Source: Psychromonas sp. SA13A
GTDB lineage: Bacteria; Pseudomonadota; Gammaproteobacteria; Enterobacterales; Psychromonadaceae
NCBI RefSeq assembly: GCF_011378715.1
Contig: NZ_WTKU01000007.1
Coordinates: 124,001-188,000 of the forward strand
Length of the DNA: 64,000 nucleotides
Reading direction: 5' to 3'
Part shown: positions 1 to 9,167 of the stretch, one piece after another
How positions within the stretch are numbered: the stretch's first letter is position 1
Layout of the letters: every line of letters begins with the position of its first letter
The notes under the pieces: generated by a model
Seen by the model: only the letters and a program-made list of their open reading frames with translations
The model's database searches: none
Told to the model about the DNA's origin: nothing
Program-made: the position numbers and the translations under genes

Positions 1-7
1 TTAAATA

Positions 8-37
8 ATCATTAACTCATCATTAACTCATCATTAA
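8..37. repeat. 11-bp tandem repeat, 2.7 copies
   Basis: The unit ATCATTAACTC occurs at 8-18 and 19-29, followed by a partial copy at 30-37. The two full copies are identical, which fits a recent slippage duplication. No function is evident. Confidence 0.85.
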
Positions 38-65
38 GGTGGTGAAGCTTAATTTATTTATTATC

Positions 66-103
66 AATACTTTATAACCTACTCGCATAGGTTATAAAGT
101 ATT
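66..103. terminator. perfect 16-bp hairpin downstream of pulA
   Basis: Positions 66-81 are the exact reverse complement of 88-103, with a 6-nt loop. Neither side has a strong T-run, so it is either a weak bidirectional terminator or a 3'-end stabilising hairpin for the pullulanase mRNA. Confidence 0.55.
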
Positions 104-197
104 ATTGTTTACTCCTTTTAATTTAAACTAATATTTTTTGCTCTAAGCGGCTATTTTTTAATAAAAGCTTAAATTCGTAATCGAAATAATGTGTTTT

Positions 198-3100
198 CTA
201 CTTTTGTTTAACAGAAAGTCCCAACCCTTGAGATTCGCCCTGTGGTTTAATAAATACCGCAGTCGATAAGGCCGGTACAGTAAATGTACCTTCTATAAAT
301 GATGCACTACTGTCGACTAAGTTAGGATGTAATGTAAAGCCATTAGCGTCTGAAATGGGAAATACCTGTTGTTCATTAGTCGCATTAATAATAGTCACGA
401 TGGCTTCTATATTAGGGTCTAAATCTATGCCTGCTGTTGTCCCATCATCAATACTCATCACTATTAATCCTGTTATTGAATCTGAACCTGTATTTTGGAA
501 ATCAACGCGTGCTTGTATTTCTTCTTCAGTGGTCAAGCTAAATAAAGGGGAACTAGTACGAATTTTCAAAAGTTCTTTAAATCGTGTATCGGTCCATTTT
601 ATATCAGCACTGGTAGGTTGAGCCTGAGGATCTTCAATGATTGTATGAATTAATGGCCAGTTATCACCATCTTTATCTTGTCTTGGTAAACCCACATTCC
701 AATTATTATTACTCATATCGAAATTGACTGTATTAAACCAGTCGCCTGAATCATAACTATCGCGTTGCATTGATTTTGAGCGCAATAATTCAGACCCCAT
801 GTGTAGAAACGGAATTCCTTGACCTAACACATTGATACTGAGTGATAATATTTGCATTTGTGCTCGTTGCTCAGAAGTTACCTGTGATGCTACTTTGTAC
901 ATATTATTATCCCAAAGTGTTTGGTTATCATGCTTTGAAACATAGGATATGTTTTCTTGCGGATCTAAGGTATAACCTGCTTGCTGACCGTTGTAATCAA
1001 TCTCCTTACCTTGTTTAACTGCGCCCGTTTGATCTATCAATTTAAAGTTAGCGAGGTTGCCTGCCATACCTAAACGGATCATATCTCCGTCTTTTCTCAC
1101 CTTGAGTGAAGCTGCAGTAAGATCTTCTTGAAGTTCATTCCATAATCCTGCGGTGGTAAATCCCTGGTTTTTACGTAGATCATTTCCGCTATCGAAGGGG
1201 CCTCCTCCTCGAACTGCATCACGTAAGCGGTCTGAAAATGTGCCAATGCCGGTACCCGCCATATTTGACTGTGTAGCTTGTACGAATAAAGCATCATTAG
1301 CTACTTCCCCAAAGTTCCAACCTTCACCATAAAAGTAATTATCTTGATCAACGGCTTGAACAGCATTAAGTGAATCAATCATTAACTGTTTTGGTTGATG
1401 TCCCATTAAGTCGAAACGGAAACCATCAATTTTGTATTGCGTTGCCCAAGTAACTAATGAGTCAGTCATTAGCTTGCCCATCATGATATGTTCCGTGGCT
1501 GTATTCGAACAACAGGTTGAGGTTTCAATTGCGCCAGCTGCATTAAGGCGTTGATAATAGCCCGGTACTATTTTATCCAATACTGATTTATCATTAGTGC
1601 CTGCTGAGTTGGTATGATTGTAAACAACATCCATCACTACTCGATAACCCATTTCATGTAGTTGCATAATCAACGTACGATATTCTTTGACCCTTGTGAT
1701 GCCGTTTGCATTCGTTGCATAACTGCCTTCAGGTGTTGTGTAATGAAAAGGATCATACCCCCAGTTAAAACTGTCATAAGCCCTTAAGTCGTTGAGTAAA
1801 GCTTGCGCATCTCCTGTCGAAGGATCATATCCTGCAAGCACATCCCGTATTGTTGAACCGCTTATTCCTTGATTACAAATCGCTGCAGAGTCATTTATTT
1901 CACATAATTTAGCGACTGTGTCATCTAATTGAACTTGCTGTGCCGGATCTTCATTGACCGTGGCGATATCGAACATATTCATCAAGTGAATAACATTCAT
2001 TCCATTATCAGCCAGTGATACTAATTGTTTATAACTCGCTCTATCTTGCTCTGTGATGGCAAGGTATTTACCGTCTAATGCATCAGTGCCGCCATCATCA
2101 ACTGCTGAGGTTAAATCACGAAGGTGTGTTTCATAAATGAGTAACTGCTCTGGCTCTGCAACAGATGTAATAGATTGAGCATCCCAACCGCTAGGTTTAC
2201 CTTGGTTTTCTAAATCAACTATCTGTGAATAGTGGCTGTTAGCCGATAAACTCAGTGAGTACGGGTCCGTCACTTGTAATGTTTCAACGCTATTTAACGC
2301 AGCATGATAAACACTGACTTGATAACGATAATAAAGGCCAAGGGTATTGGAGATGTCATCTGTAGTCCATGTGCCATTGCCTTTTCGTGTCATTGATATA
2401 GCTTGACCGACTTGAACGAAATTTTGATCATATAGGTAGAGTGATACTTCTTTTGCTGTTGGAGCCCATAGTTTAAATGTTGTACTATCACCATTGACGA
2501 TGGCACCTAATTGTTCGGTTTGTGCACCAGTATCGCCCGTGGCATAAATTGCATCTAATGCAGGTGCAAGTTGTACGCCTGTAACTTCAAGGATTGTGCC
2601 TTTGGTATTTTTAGCAACGAGCACTAATTGACCTGACACTAACGTGTCAATGGGCAAAGTTATCTCATCTGGAATAGTAAATTCAAATGCACGGTAATTG
2701 TTATAGCGCTTACTTGCATTAGCAGGTAGCTGCGCATTTTCTGTTAATGTCATGGCGATGGTTGATGACTTTATTTCACCACTCGCATTGTCGATGCTAA
2801 AGCCACCATCGGCGAGGTAATGCAATTCATAAGAAGCGGCGTCACCGACTTCCCATGCGATAGTGTTAGCATTAATCAATGCACCTTTTAGATCTTCTAA
2901 TTTTGCAGTAATAGTATCGTTGGGATCATCTAAAATTGTGGTTAAATCCGCGCTTACAAAACCTTGACGATCTGCAATACTGGCAAAAGATAATGTTAAG
3001 TCAGCTGATTGGCTACCATTCGCTCTGACAATAAAATTAACGCAATCTTGTGCGGTTTGTTTTGATAATGGCAAAACCCAATAGACACCGTTTTCATCTT

Positions 3101-3407
3101 CACCGGTTGCAGCAACACCTTGATCCCAAATTTCAAATCCTTGAATGTTCTCACCATCAAGGGCACTACAAGCCTCATTATTCCAGACGTGTAGCGTGGT
3201 ATCTAAGCGATTTACTGTGTCCGACATGACATAGATTACCGCCTCATTTTCCTTTGCTTTAATTGCGTCTATAGACGTTTGATCAATTGGATCTTTTTCA
3301 ATAGGTATTTTATCCGTGGAGTTACTACTCTCGATACATGCTGTCAGTGTTGAAGCTATTAATAAAGGCATTGTATAGCGTGCTAACGTACTGAGTTTAA
3401 ATTTCAT
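198..3407 (-). CDS. pulA: pullulanase-type alpha-1,6-glucosidase, exported lipoprotein
   Basis: This is a GH13 debranching enzyme that hydrolyses alpha-1,6 links in pullulan or glycogen-like glucans outside the cytoplasm. The chosen start (ATG at 3407) gives a lipoprotein signal ending in LTAC with Cys24; a longer reading from 3455 only adds 16 residues in front of it. An E-set/CBM48-like stretch lies near residues 300-400. All four GH13 motifs are visible: YNHT (about 595), GFRFDLMGH with the nucleophile Asp (about 666), YGEGW with the acid/base Glu (about 694) and SKHDN (about 826). A C-terminal beta domain follows, as in pullulanase-type glucosidases. At 1069 aa the length is normal for secreted members. 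The gene stands alone, and a palindrome resembling MalT boxes lies upstream at 3578-3610. Confidence 0.93.
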   Translation of the reverse strand: MKFKLSTLARYTMPLLIASTLTACIESSNSTDKIPIEKDPIDQTSIDAIKAKENEAVIYVMSDTVNRLDTTLHVWNNEACSALDGENIQGFEIWDQGVAATGEDENGVYWVLPLSKQTAQDCVNFIVRANGSQSADLTLSFASIADRQGFVSADLTTILDDPNDTITAKLEDLKGALINANTIAWEVGDAASYELHYLADGGFSIDNASGEIKSSTIAMTLTENAQLPANASKRYNNYRAFEFTIPDEITLPIDTLVSGQLVLVAKNTKGTILEVTGVQLAPALDAIYATGDTGAQTEQLGAIVNGDSTTFKLWAPTAKEVSLYLYDQNFVQVGQAISMTRKGNGTWTTDDISNTLGLYYRYQVSVYHAALNSVETLQVTDPYSLSLSANSHYSQIVDLENQGKPSGWDAQSITSVAEPEQLLIYETHLRDLTSAVDDGGTDALDGKYLAITEQDRASYKQLVSLADNGMNVIHLMNMFDIATVNEDPAQQVQLDDTVAKLCEINDSAAICNQGISGSTIRDVLAGYDPSTGDAQALLNDLRAYDSFNWGYDPFHYTTPEGSYATNANGITRVKEYRTLIMQLHEMGYRVVMDVVYNHTNSAGTNDKSVLDKIVPGYYQRLNAAGAIETSTCCSNTATEHIMMGKLMTDSLVTWATQYKIDGFRFDLMGHQPKQLMIDSLNAVQAVDQDNYFYGEGWNFGEVANDALFVQATQSNMAGTGIGTFSDRLRDAVRGGGPFDSGNDLRKNQGFTTAGLWNELQEDLTAASLKVRKDGDMIRLGMAGNLANFKLIDQTGAVKQGKEIDYNGQQAGYTLDPQENISYVSKHDNQTLWDNNMYKVASQVTSEQRAQMQILSLSINVLGQGIPFLHMGSELLRSKSMQRDSYDSGDWFNTVNFDMSNNNWNVGLPRQDKDGDNWPLIHTIIEDPQAQPTSADIKWTDTRFKELLKIRTSSPLFSLTTEEEIQARVDFQNTGSDSITGLIVMSIDDGTTAGIDLDPNIEAIVTIINATNEQQVFPISDANGFTLHPNLVDSSASFIEGTFTVPALSTAVFIKPQGESQGLGLSVKQK

Positions 3408-4101
3408 ATAGATGTCCCATTGGCATAAATAAATATTGAATGAAGTAAAGAGCACGACTTTTTTTGATCGTAAAGAAAGCGCTGATTAGCTCCCTTAGTG
3501 AAGTGGATCAAGTCATAAGTACTGTTACTTCATCTTCCTTGTATCAGGCATTATGTTATTGGGATTTTAATTGGTGGACCTCCTCCATTGTTAGCTAATA
3601 TTGAGGAGGTGTAGAAGGGGGGATATATGATGCAAAAAATTGAAAATGTTGTTTGTATCACTTATTGAAGGCTTAGGAACAAGTAAATATGTGAGCTTTA
3701 CTATTTTTTAAACACGTAAGTCATCTCCCATCGATAAACATTTATATGGTAGGTGGAATGACGAATAAAAGGCCGAAGGTGGTTTGTACTAATAATAGAT
3801 CGCTATCTACAATAGATTATTACTTGAAATAGGTGATTGCTATTTATAATTGATTATTGCTTTTAATGAATTTATTGGAGTTAGACGCTGTGGAAAGGGC
3901 ACTATCAATTCACGAGTATCCAGATACAAATCAATTGAATTTGTACTCTGCAATGTTTACTCAGACACTTGATAGCAGATTTAATAGAATGAGTAACGGA
4001 AATGACTTTCCGTTACTCATCTAATGACTTATCAACCTAAAGCCATTACTCAGTTAGAGCATGATTTAGTACCTTAAATAGTAATTGCTATAGCTGATAC
4101 T
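3408..4101. other. upstream region of pulA
   Basis: No gene is seen between pulA and cpdB. It should contain the pulA promoter and the GA-rich palindrome listed separately. A short inverted repeat around 3995-4016 (GGAAATGAC / GTTACTCAT context) is not convincing as a terminator. Confidence 0.5.
3578..3610. promoter_or_regulatory. GA-rich inverted repeat, candidate MalT-type operator
   Basis: ACCTCCTC at 3578-3585 is the exact reverse complement of GAGGAGGT at 3603-3610, about 170 bp upstream of the pulA start. MalT boxes of enteric maltose genes have a GGAGGA/GGATGA core in paired arrangements, and GGAGGA is present on the minus strand here. Assignment to MalT is inference; no malT gene is in the window. 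Confidence 0.35.
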
Positions 4102-6153
4102 TTACTGCGCTTTTTTACTCAGTTGGATATTGTAGACCGCAAAACCTAGTTCGTCTTGTTTTGCTCTTTTAGTGAGTGAACGTTGAGCATAGGTTTTGAT
4201 GAAGTGATCCGCCGTTTCACTGTCTTGAGTTTCAAAGCGAATATCAAGTTTTGTAGGCGTTATAATATCTACAAAATCCCAGTTATTGTCAGCTGAAGGA
4301 TTAACCGCACCCTGAGTATTGGTTTGTGAAGTGATATAAGCGGCAAGCACATCGCGGTTGGTATCGGGTTGTTCCATTACAACATAGTTAGCACCTGTAC
4401 CAGCAAATTTCCCACCAAAGGCTCTGTAGTTATTGGTACCGACAATAAACTGTTGTTTTTCTAATTGCTCACCCGTTATCTTTTTGCCTTGCTGATCCGT
4501 GTAAGTCAGCCCAACAATTCTTTCAGCCGTAGGGTCAATCACTGTACAATTACTGTCAAACTTACTGGCTTGGGTGACATCTATTTTGTAGGTGACACCA
4601 TCGATCACGTCGAAGTTATAGGTACGGTGATCTTTCCAGTTAATTAAATATTGCGGCGAGCTACTGTGTTTGTCGATTTGATTAAATTGATTGGCGCTGC
4701 ATTCTAACCAATCTTTTAATTGAGCCCCTGTAATTTTAAGTGCTACCACGGTATTAGGATACAGATATAAATCCGCTGCATTTTTATAGGTCAATGCTCC
4801 CTTTGGCACTTGTACAAAAGCATCACCATCTGAAGCAGCACTATGACGGCCACCGGCTTTAAATGGTGCCGCCGCAGATAATATAGGCAATCCTTTAAGC
4901 GAACTGTTATCTGATGCAGCGACTTGATCCTTAACATATTGTAGTTGCGCATTTGATACAATTTGCACTGTTGGATCATCTTGCACCAAGGTTAGAAAGC
5001 TATACATATCACTGGTGGCTTTACCAATGGGTGCATTTACAAAGGCTAAAGTACCTTTATGTTCATCAGCAACAGCATCATGGATAGCTTTATCAGCCTC
5101 TACAACTGCTACTTTACTCCCCGCTTCATTACGTTGATAGATTTGGCGTGATTCTGATTTAGCACTTTTAATTGACCAAGTTTGATTACTGTATTGTAGA
5201 TCAAAATCAATCACCCCTAGGTTATCACCCCATCGACCAGGCATTACCGCAGGTACACCATTAATGAGGCCTTTAGTAATGTCTACGTTAGGTAAATCAG
5301 CAAATTGTTGACTTGGAAAAACAGAGTGACTATGCCCAAACATAATTGCATCAATGCCTTTTACGGTGGTTAATGCGTAGGTTGCATTTTCAGCATGAAT
5401 ATCACTTGGATTTTCGCTGGAACCAATACCTGAGTGAGGAATAGCGATAATAATGTCAGCACCTTGTGCTTTCATTTCGGGAATGAACTTTTCAGCCGAT
5501 TCTACGATCCCTTTTACTGTTACTTTACCTTCAAGATTTTGTTTATCCCATTGTAATATTTGAGGAGGAACAAAGCCGATGTAACCGATGTTAATAGTTC
5601 TTTCAATACCTTGAACATCGATAATAGGAGTCTTTTTGATTATGAAAGGAGTAAAAAGGTTATCACCTGTTTTTTTACCCTCCCAACAATCGGATTCACA
5701 ATAAACGTTTGCGTTAATGTAAGGGAAATTTGCTTTGTTAATTGCTTTGTTTAGAAAGTTGAGACCGTAGTTAAACTCATGATTACCAATATTACCGACC
5801 TCGTAATTCAATAAATTCATAGCTTTGTGAGTAGGGTGGGTGGAGAACTCATTACCTTTTTTAAATTCACTGGCAATATAGTCCCCCATCGGGCTGCCTT
5901 GTAAAAGGTCTCCATTATCCACAAGCAAGGTATTTTCAGACTCTGCACGTGCGGCTTTGATTAGGCTTGCTGTGCGAGCTAAACCAATGGTGATATCTTG
6001 TTTGGTTTGATAGTAATCATAATCCATGACATTGGCATGAATATCGGAGGTTTCAAGTACACGTAATTGTGCAGAATAGGTATTATCTAAAGACTGACAT
6101 CCTGACATTGCGAATGCTGATGAAATCATTACGGCGAGAAGTGTTTTGTTCAA
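4102..6153 (-). CDS. cpdB: 2',3'-cyclic-nucleotide 2'-phosphodiesterase/3'-nucleotidase (CpdB type)
   Basis: This periplasmic enzyme hydrolyses 2',3'-cyclic nucleotides and 3'-nucleotides and so scavenges phosphate and nucleosides from RNA. The start is TTG, 7 nt after AGGA. The N-terminus is a lipoprotein signal with SGC and Cys19, so membrane anchoring is predicted (E. coli CpdB is soluble periplasmic). Metallophosphoesterase motifs appear in order: SDIH (about 37), DNGD (about 82), GNHE (about 124) and GHSH (about 273). The C-terminal 5'-nucleotidase domain carries NNYRAFGG near 577. At 683 aa it is close to the family length of about 650. It is monocistronic on the sequence seen. Confidence 0.92.
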   Translation of the reverse strand: MNKTLLAVMISSAFAMSGCQSLDNTYSAQLRVLETSDIHANVMDYDYYQTKQDITIGLARTASLIKAARAESENTLLVDNGDLLQGSPMGDYIASEFKKGNEFSTHPTHKAMNLLNYEVGNIGNHEFNYGLNFLNKAINKANFPYINANVYCESDCWEGKKTGDNLFTPFIIKKTPIIDVQGIERTINIGYIGFVPPQILQWDKQNLEGKVTVKGIVESAEKFIPEMKAQGADIIIAIPHSGIGSSENPSDIHAENATYALTTVKGIDAIMFGHSHSVFPSQQFADLPNVDITKGLINGVPAVMPGRWGDNLGVIDFDLQYSNQTWSIKSAKSESRQIYQRNEAGSKVAVVEADKAIHDAVADEHKGTLAFVNAPIGKATSDMYSFLTLVQDDPTVQIVSNAQLQYVKDQVAASDNSSLKGLPILSAAAPFKAGGRHSAASDGDAFVQVPKGALTYKNAADLYLYPNTVVALKITGAQLKDWLECSANQFNQIDKHSSSPQYLINWKDHRTYNFDVIDGVTYKIDVTQASKFDSNCTVIDPTAERIVGLTYTDQQGKKITGEQLEKQQFIVGTNNYRAFGGKFAGTGANYVVMEQPDTNRDVLAAYITSQTNTQGAVNPSADNNWDFVDIITPTKLDIRFETQDSETADHFIKTYAQRSLTKRAKQDELGFAVYNIQLSKKAQ

Positions 6154-7035
6154 AGTATATTCCTTTTTATTGAAAAATAAGGGTTGTTACTAAACGGTTA
6201 TTAGTTCCTAGAAAGTCGAAGAATGGTCTCTTTATTAACGAGTCATTTTTAACTAGTGATTGTTAATCGGTTACTTTTGATCGTTCATCGCTGTTGGCGA
6301 TTGTTCACTAGCAAAACAAGATAAAACGTGAGGAAGTTTATATTAATGAATTTTGCTATCTTTTTAATTACAAAGCATAACAAAATATGTGGGTAAATTT
6401 TTCAACTCAATGTTCCTTGGTTGGTAAAGTCAGGGCATATATTTAATAATAATGTAATTCTCAATAGCCGTTAATGTACAACCAACCTCGTTTAATAACT
6501 TTATTACTTACCCTCATTAGTTAACCTTAGTACTTAACTTTAATACTTACCTTCAATAATTAATTACAAACAAAAACCCTTATTAGTATTACAAATAAAG
6601 TTTTTTTTATTTGCATTAGATGACAGTTGTATCAACTAAAGTATCATTTTATGGATTATCATATTAATTATTACTCCTTATTGAATGATAGATATTATCT
6701 ATTTTTAATTCATAAATTGATTATAATTAATGTAATTTTAATGATCACTTTTCAAGTGATAATATTTGAAAATTTGTTTTTATCTTATGTGGAATGCTGT
6801 ATTTATTGAGTTTTGTGAGGTGCTAGTCTAACTTCTTTACCCTTTGAATCTCTAAATTGAGATCTAGTTAAGACTTTCTAACAAACAACAATGCTGTGTA
6901 TAAAATCTTGCGGTACGCTAGTTGTTGAAAAATAAAATCCAATAGAATGATCAACTTTAAGTATGACAGAGTAAATACATAATCTAATTTAAAAGTATTA
7001 TTTAATTATTAAAAGATAAGAAAATGAGGGATACA
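6154..7035. other. divergent promoter region between cpdB and the alginate lyase
   Basis: About 880 bp of very AT-rich sequence with no credible gene. The 60-aa open frame at 6627-6809 has no ribosome site and a composition typical of AT-rich noncoding DNA. Degenerate TTAGTACTTAAC-like repeats lie at about 6490-6560. It must hold both divergent promoters. Confidence 0.5.
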
Positions 7036-8619
7036 ATGAAAAACGGAAAATTGAGTTTTGTACTAAGTACTTCTATTGCTATCGCATTGTCTGGTTGTGC
7101 GACAACGGATAATGCACTAACAGGTCCAATTAACCTTGCTGGTACACAGGCACCGCTATCTGTGGTAGCAACTGAATCAAGTGTGCATGATGGCAACGGC
7201 CCAGATCGTTTAATTGATGGTGATATTTCAACGCGTTGGTCTGCTAGTGGTGATAATTCTTGGGCTGTGCTTGATTATGGTCAAGTGGCAGAATTTGATG
7301 CAGTGCGTATTGCTTTTTCTAAAGGCCATCAGCGTTCTAGTAACTTCGATATTTTGGTCAGTGAAGATGGGAGTACATGGAAAACGGTGCTAGAAGGTGT
7401 TAAATCATCGGGTAAAGTTACTTCGATAGAGCGTTTTCCATTTACAGCAGTAAAAGCCCGTTATGTTAAGTATGTTGGCCATGGTAATACTAAAAACATG
7501 TGGAACAGCGTTACTGAATTTTATGCGGTAAATTGTGCTGTGAATACATGTCTTGCTAATGAGTTTATTACACCTGATGTAATTGCTGCTAATGAAGCTG
7601 AAAACAAAATTTTAGATAAGGCTGCAAAAGCCAAAAAAGCGAAAGAAAAAGCAAAAATGAAAGCATTACGATTGGGAGATTTTGGTACGCACGTGCCATT
7701 AAAATGTGATTCAGCCATCTCTGATTGTAGTAAAAAAGTATGGTGGGATGTACCGTTAAAATCACCGACTATTCCAGCCGTGCCATTAGCGGGTAACAAA
7801 CCTGGAGAAAACTTCGATTTAACCACTTGGTATTTATCACAACCCTTTGACCATGATAAAAATGGAAAACCTGACGACGTTAATGAGTGGTATTTAAACC
7901 AAGGTTATGAACAACCTGAACTTTTTTATACTGCGGATGATGGCGGTTTAGTGATTAAAACTTTTGTTAAAGGTACTCGTACGTCTAAAAATACTAAATA
8001 CACTCGTACAGAGTTGCGCGAAATGTTACGCCGAGGAGATAAATCTATTTCTACCAAAGGTGTTAACAAAAACAACTGGGTATTTGGCAGTGCACCAGAA
8101 GCTGATCTTAAAGCCGCTGGCGGTGTAGACGGTGTGTTAGATGTCACAATGAAAGTTGATAGTACCACTTCAACAGGTGAATTAGGCCAAGTAGGTCGTT
8201 TTATTATCGGTCAAATCCATGATCAAGATGATGAACCTATTCGTCTTTACTACCGTAAATTACCAAACAGAGATACTGGTTCTGTTTACTTTGCACATGA
8301 AAATACCTTGGAAGGTTCAGATAATTACTTTAGTTTAGTAGGTGATTTAAGTGGTGAAGTTGACGATGGTATTGCGTTAGGTGAAGTATTCTCGTACCAA
8401 ATCAAAGTTGAAGGTAATACCATGACGGTGACAGTAAAACGTGATGGAAAAGAAGATGCAGTTCAAGTTGTTGATATGAGCAAAAGTGGTTATGACCAAG
8501 GTGGTCGTTACATGTACTTTAAAGTAGGGGCATATAACCAAAATAATAGTGGTGACCCAGAAGATTATGTTCAAGCAACATTCTACAAAATTAAAGCATC
8601 ACATGATCAATATAAATAG
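7036..8619 (+). CDS. PL7 alginate lyase lipoprotein with N-terminal CBM32/F5-8C domain
   Basis: The enzyme cleaves alginate by beta-elimination. GAGG lies 6-7 nt before the ATG at 7036, so this start is preferred to the ATG at 7024. A lipoprotein signal ends LSGC (Cys21). Residues about 40-160 look like an F5/8 type C (CBM32) sugar-binding domain. A Lys/Ala-rich linker (about 185-210) separates it from the PL7 domain (about 255-527). The three PL7 signatures are intact: RTELREML (about 322), QIH (about 392) and YFKVGAYNQ (about 493). Family knowledge associates the QIH variant with activity on guluronate-containing alginate. Two hairpin terminators follow. No alginate transport genes are adjacent. 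Confidence 0.93.
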   Translation: MKNGKLSFVLSTSIAIALSGCATTDNALTGPINLAGTQAPLSVVATESSVHDGNGPDRLIDGDISTRWSASGDNSWAVLDYGQVAEFDAVRIAFSKGHQRSSNFDILVSEDGSTWKTVLEGVKSSGKVTSIERFPFTAVKARYVKYVGHGNTKNMWNSVTEFYAVNCAVNTCLANEFITPDVIAANEAENKILDKAAKAKKAKEKAKMKALRLGDFGTHVPLKCDSAISDCSKKVWWDVPLKSPTIPAVPLAGNKPGENFDLTTWYLSQPFDHDKNGKPDDVNEWYLNQGYEQPELFYTADDGGLVIKTFVKGTRTSKNTKYTRTELREMLRRGDKSISTKGVNKNNWVFGSAPEADLKAAGGVDGVLDVTMKVDSTTSTGELGQVGRFIIGQIHDQDDEPIRLYYRKLPNRDTGSVYFAHENTLEGSDNYFSLVGDLSGEVDDGIALGEVFSYQIKVEGNTMTVTVKRDGKEDAVQVVDMSKSGYDQGGRYMYFKVGAYNQNNSGDPEDYVQATFYKIKASHDQYK

Positions 8620-8653
8620 TAACAATCGACTTTGTAAATAATGAATCTGTAAA

Positions 8654-8689
8654 TAAGACCCTATTAATCATTACAGGGTCTTAATTTTT
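8654..8689 (+). terminator. intrinsic terminator after alginate lyase
   Basis: TAAGACCCT (8654-8662) pairs with AGGGTCTTA (8675-8683), a 9-bp stem with a 12-nt loop, followed by a short T-run. Confidence 0.85.
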
Positions 8690-8747
8690 GATAACGTTTA
8701 ACTATTGATTATTTAACTAATATTGAATATTTTACTAATAATGAACA

Positions 8748-8773
8748 TAAAGCCAGTACCTTTACTGGCTTTA
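8748..8773 (+). terminator. second hairpin after alginate lyase
   Basis: An 11-bp perfect stem (8748-8758 with 8763-8773) has a CCTT loop and a TATTTTA tail. It probably backs up the first terminator 60 bp upstream. The remaining sequence to 9167 holds nothing recognisable; an open frame of 72 codons at 8723-8941 overlaps this hairpin and is judged noncoding. Confidence 0.65.
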
Positions 8774-9167
8774 TATTTTAAATTGCTTTGGACTAGCTAT
8801 GATAATTTCTCATTCTTCATTTCACTCTTTATAGATGATTTAGATACTTGTTACTTATTATTTGAATCTAAGATTCTGAATAAAAGTGTACTTATAAGTT
8901 ATATCAAATCCGTTAAAGATCTTATCAATTTTGTTGCTTAAATTTATCACTTCTGCATTTATGTTTTTATATAAAAGATAAAAATCCTACACTGTTTATG
9001 CCTAGTATTTGCTCTAATATTTAATTAAATTGCGATAATTACCGTCTTTGTCTTCTATGCTCAGCACTTTAATTGTTATCTATTCATTCAAATACAACAT
9101 TAAAAGTGCTGTAATAGCATTTCTTTAAATTGTTTTATTAAATTCATTCTTAAATGGTAGTGCGCAA

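Larger units (their letters stand above)
1..197. other. intergenic end of window
   Basis: No gene is seen here. It holds an 11-bp tandem repeat, a perfect 16-bp hairpin and AT-rich sequence downstream of the pullulanase gene. Confidence 0.6.

Noticed and set aside
6627-6809. 60-codon plus-strand open frame
   Set aside because: No ribosome site; Tyr/Ile/Leu/Asn-dominated composition is what AT-rich noncoding DNA yields.
8723-8941. 72-codon plus-strand open frame
   Set aside because: It overlaps a terminator hairpin and has no ribosome site or coding-like composition.
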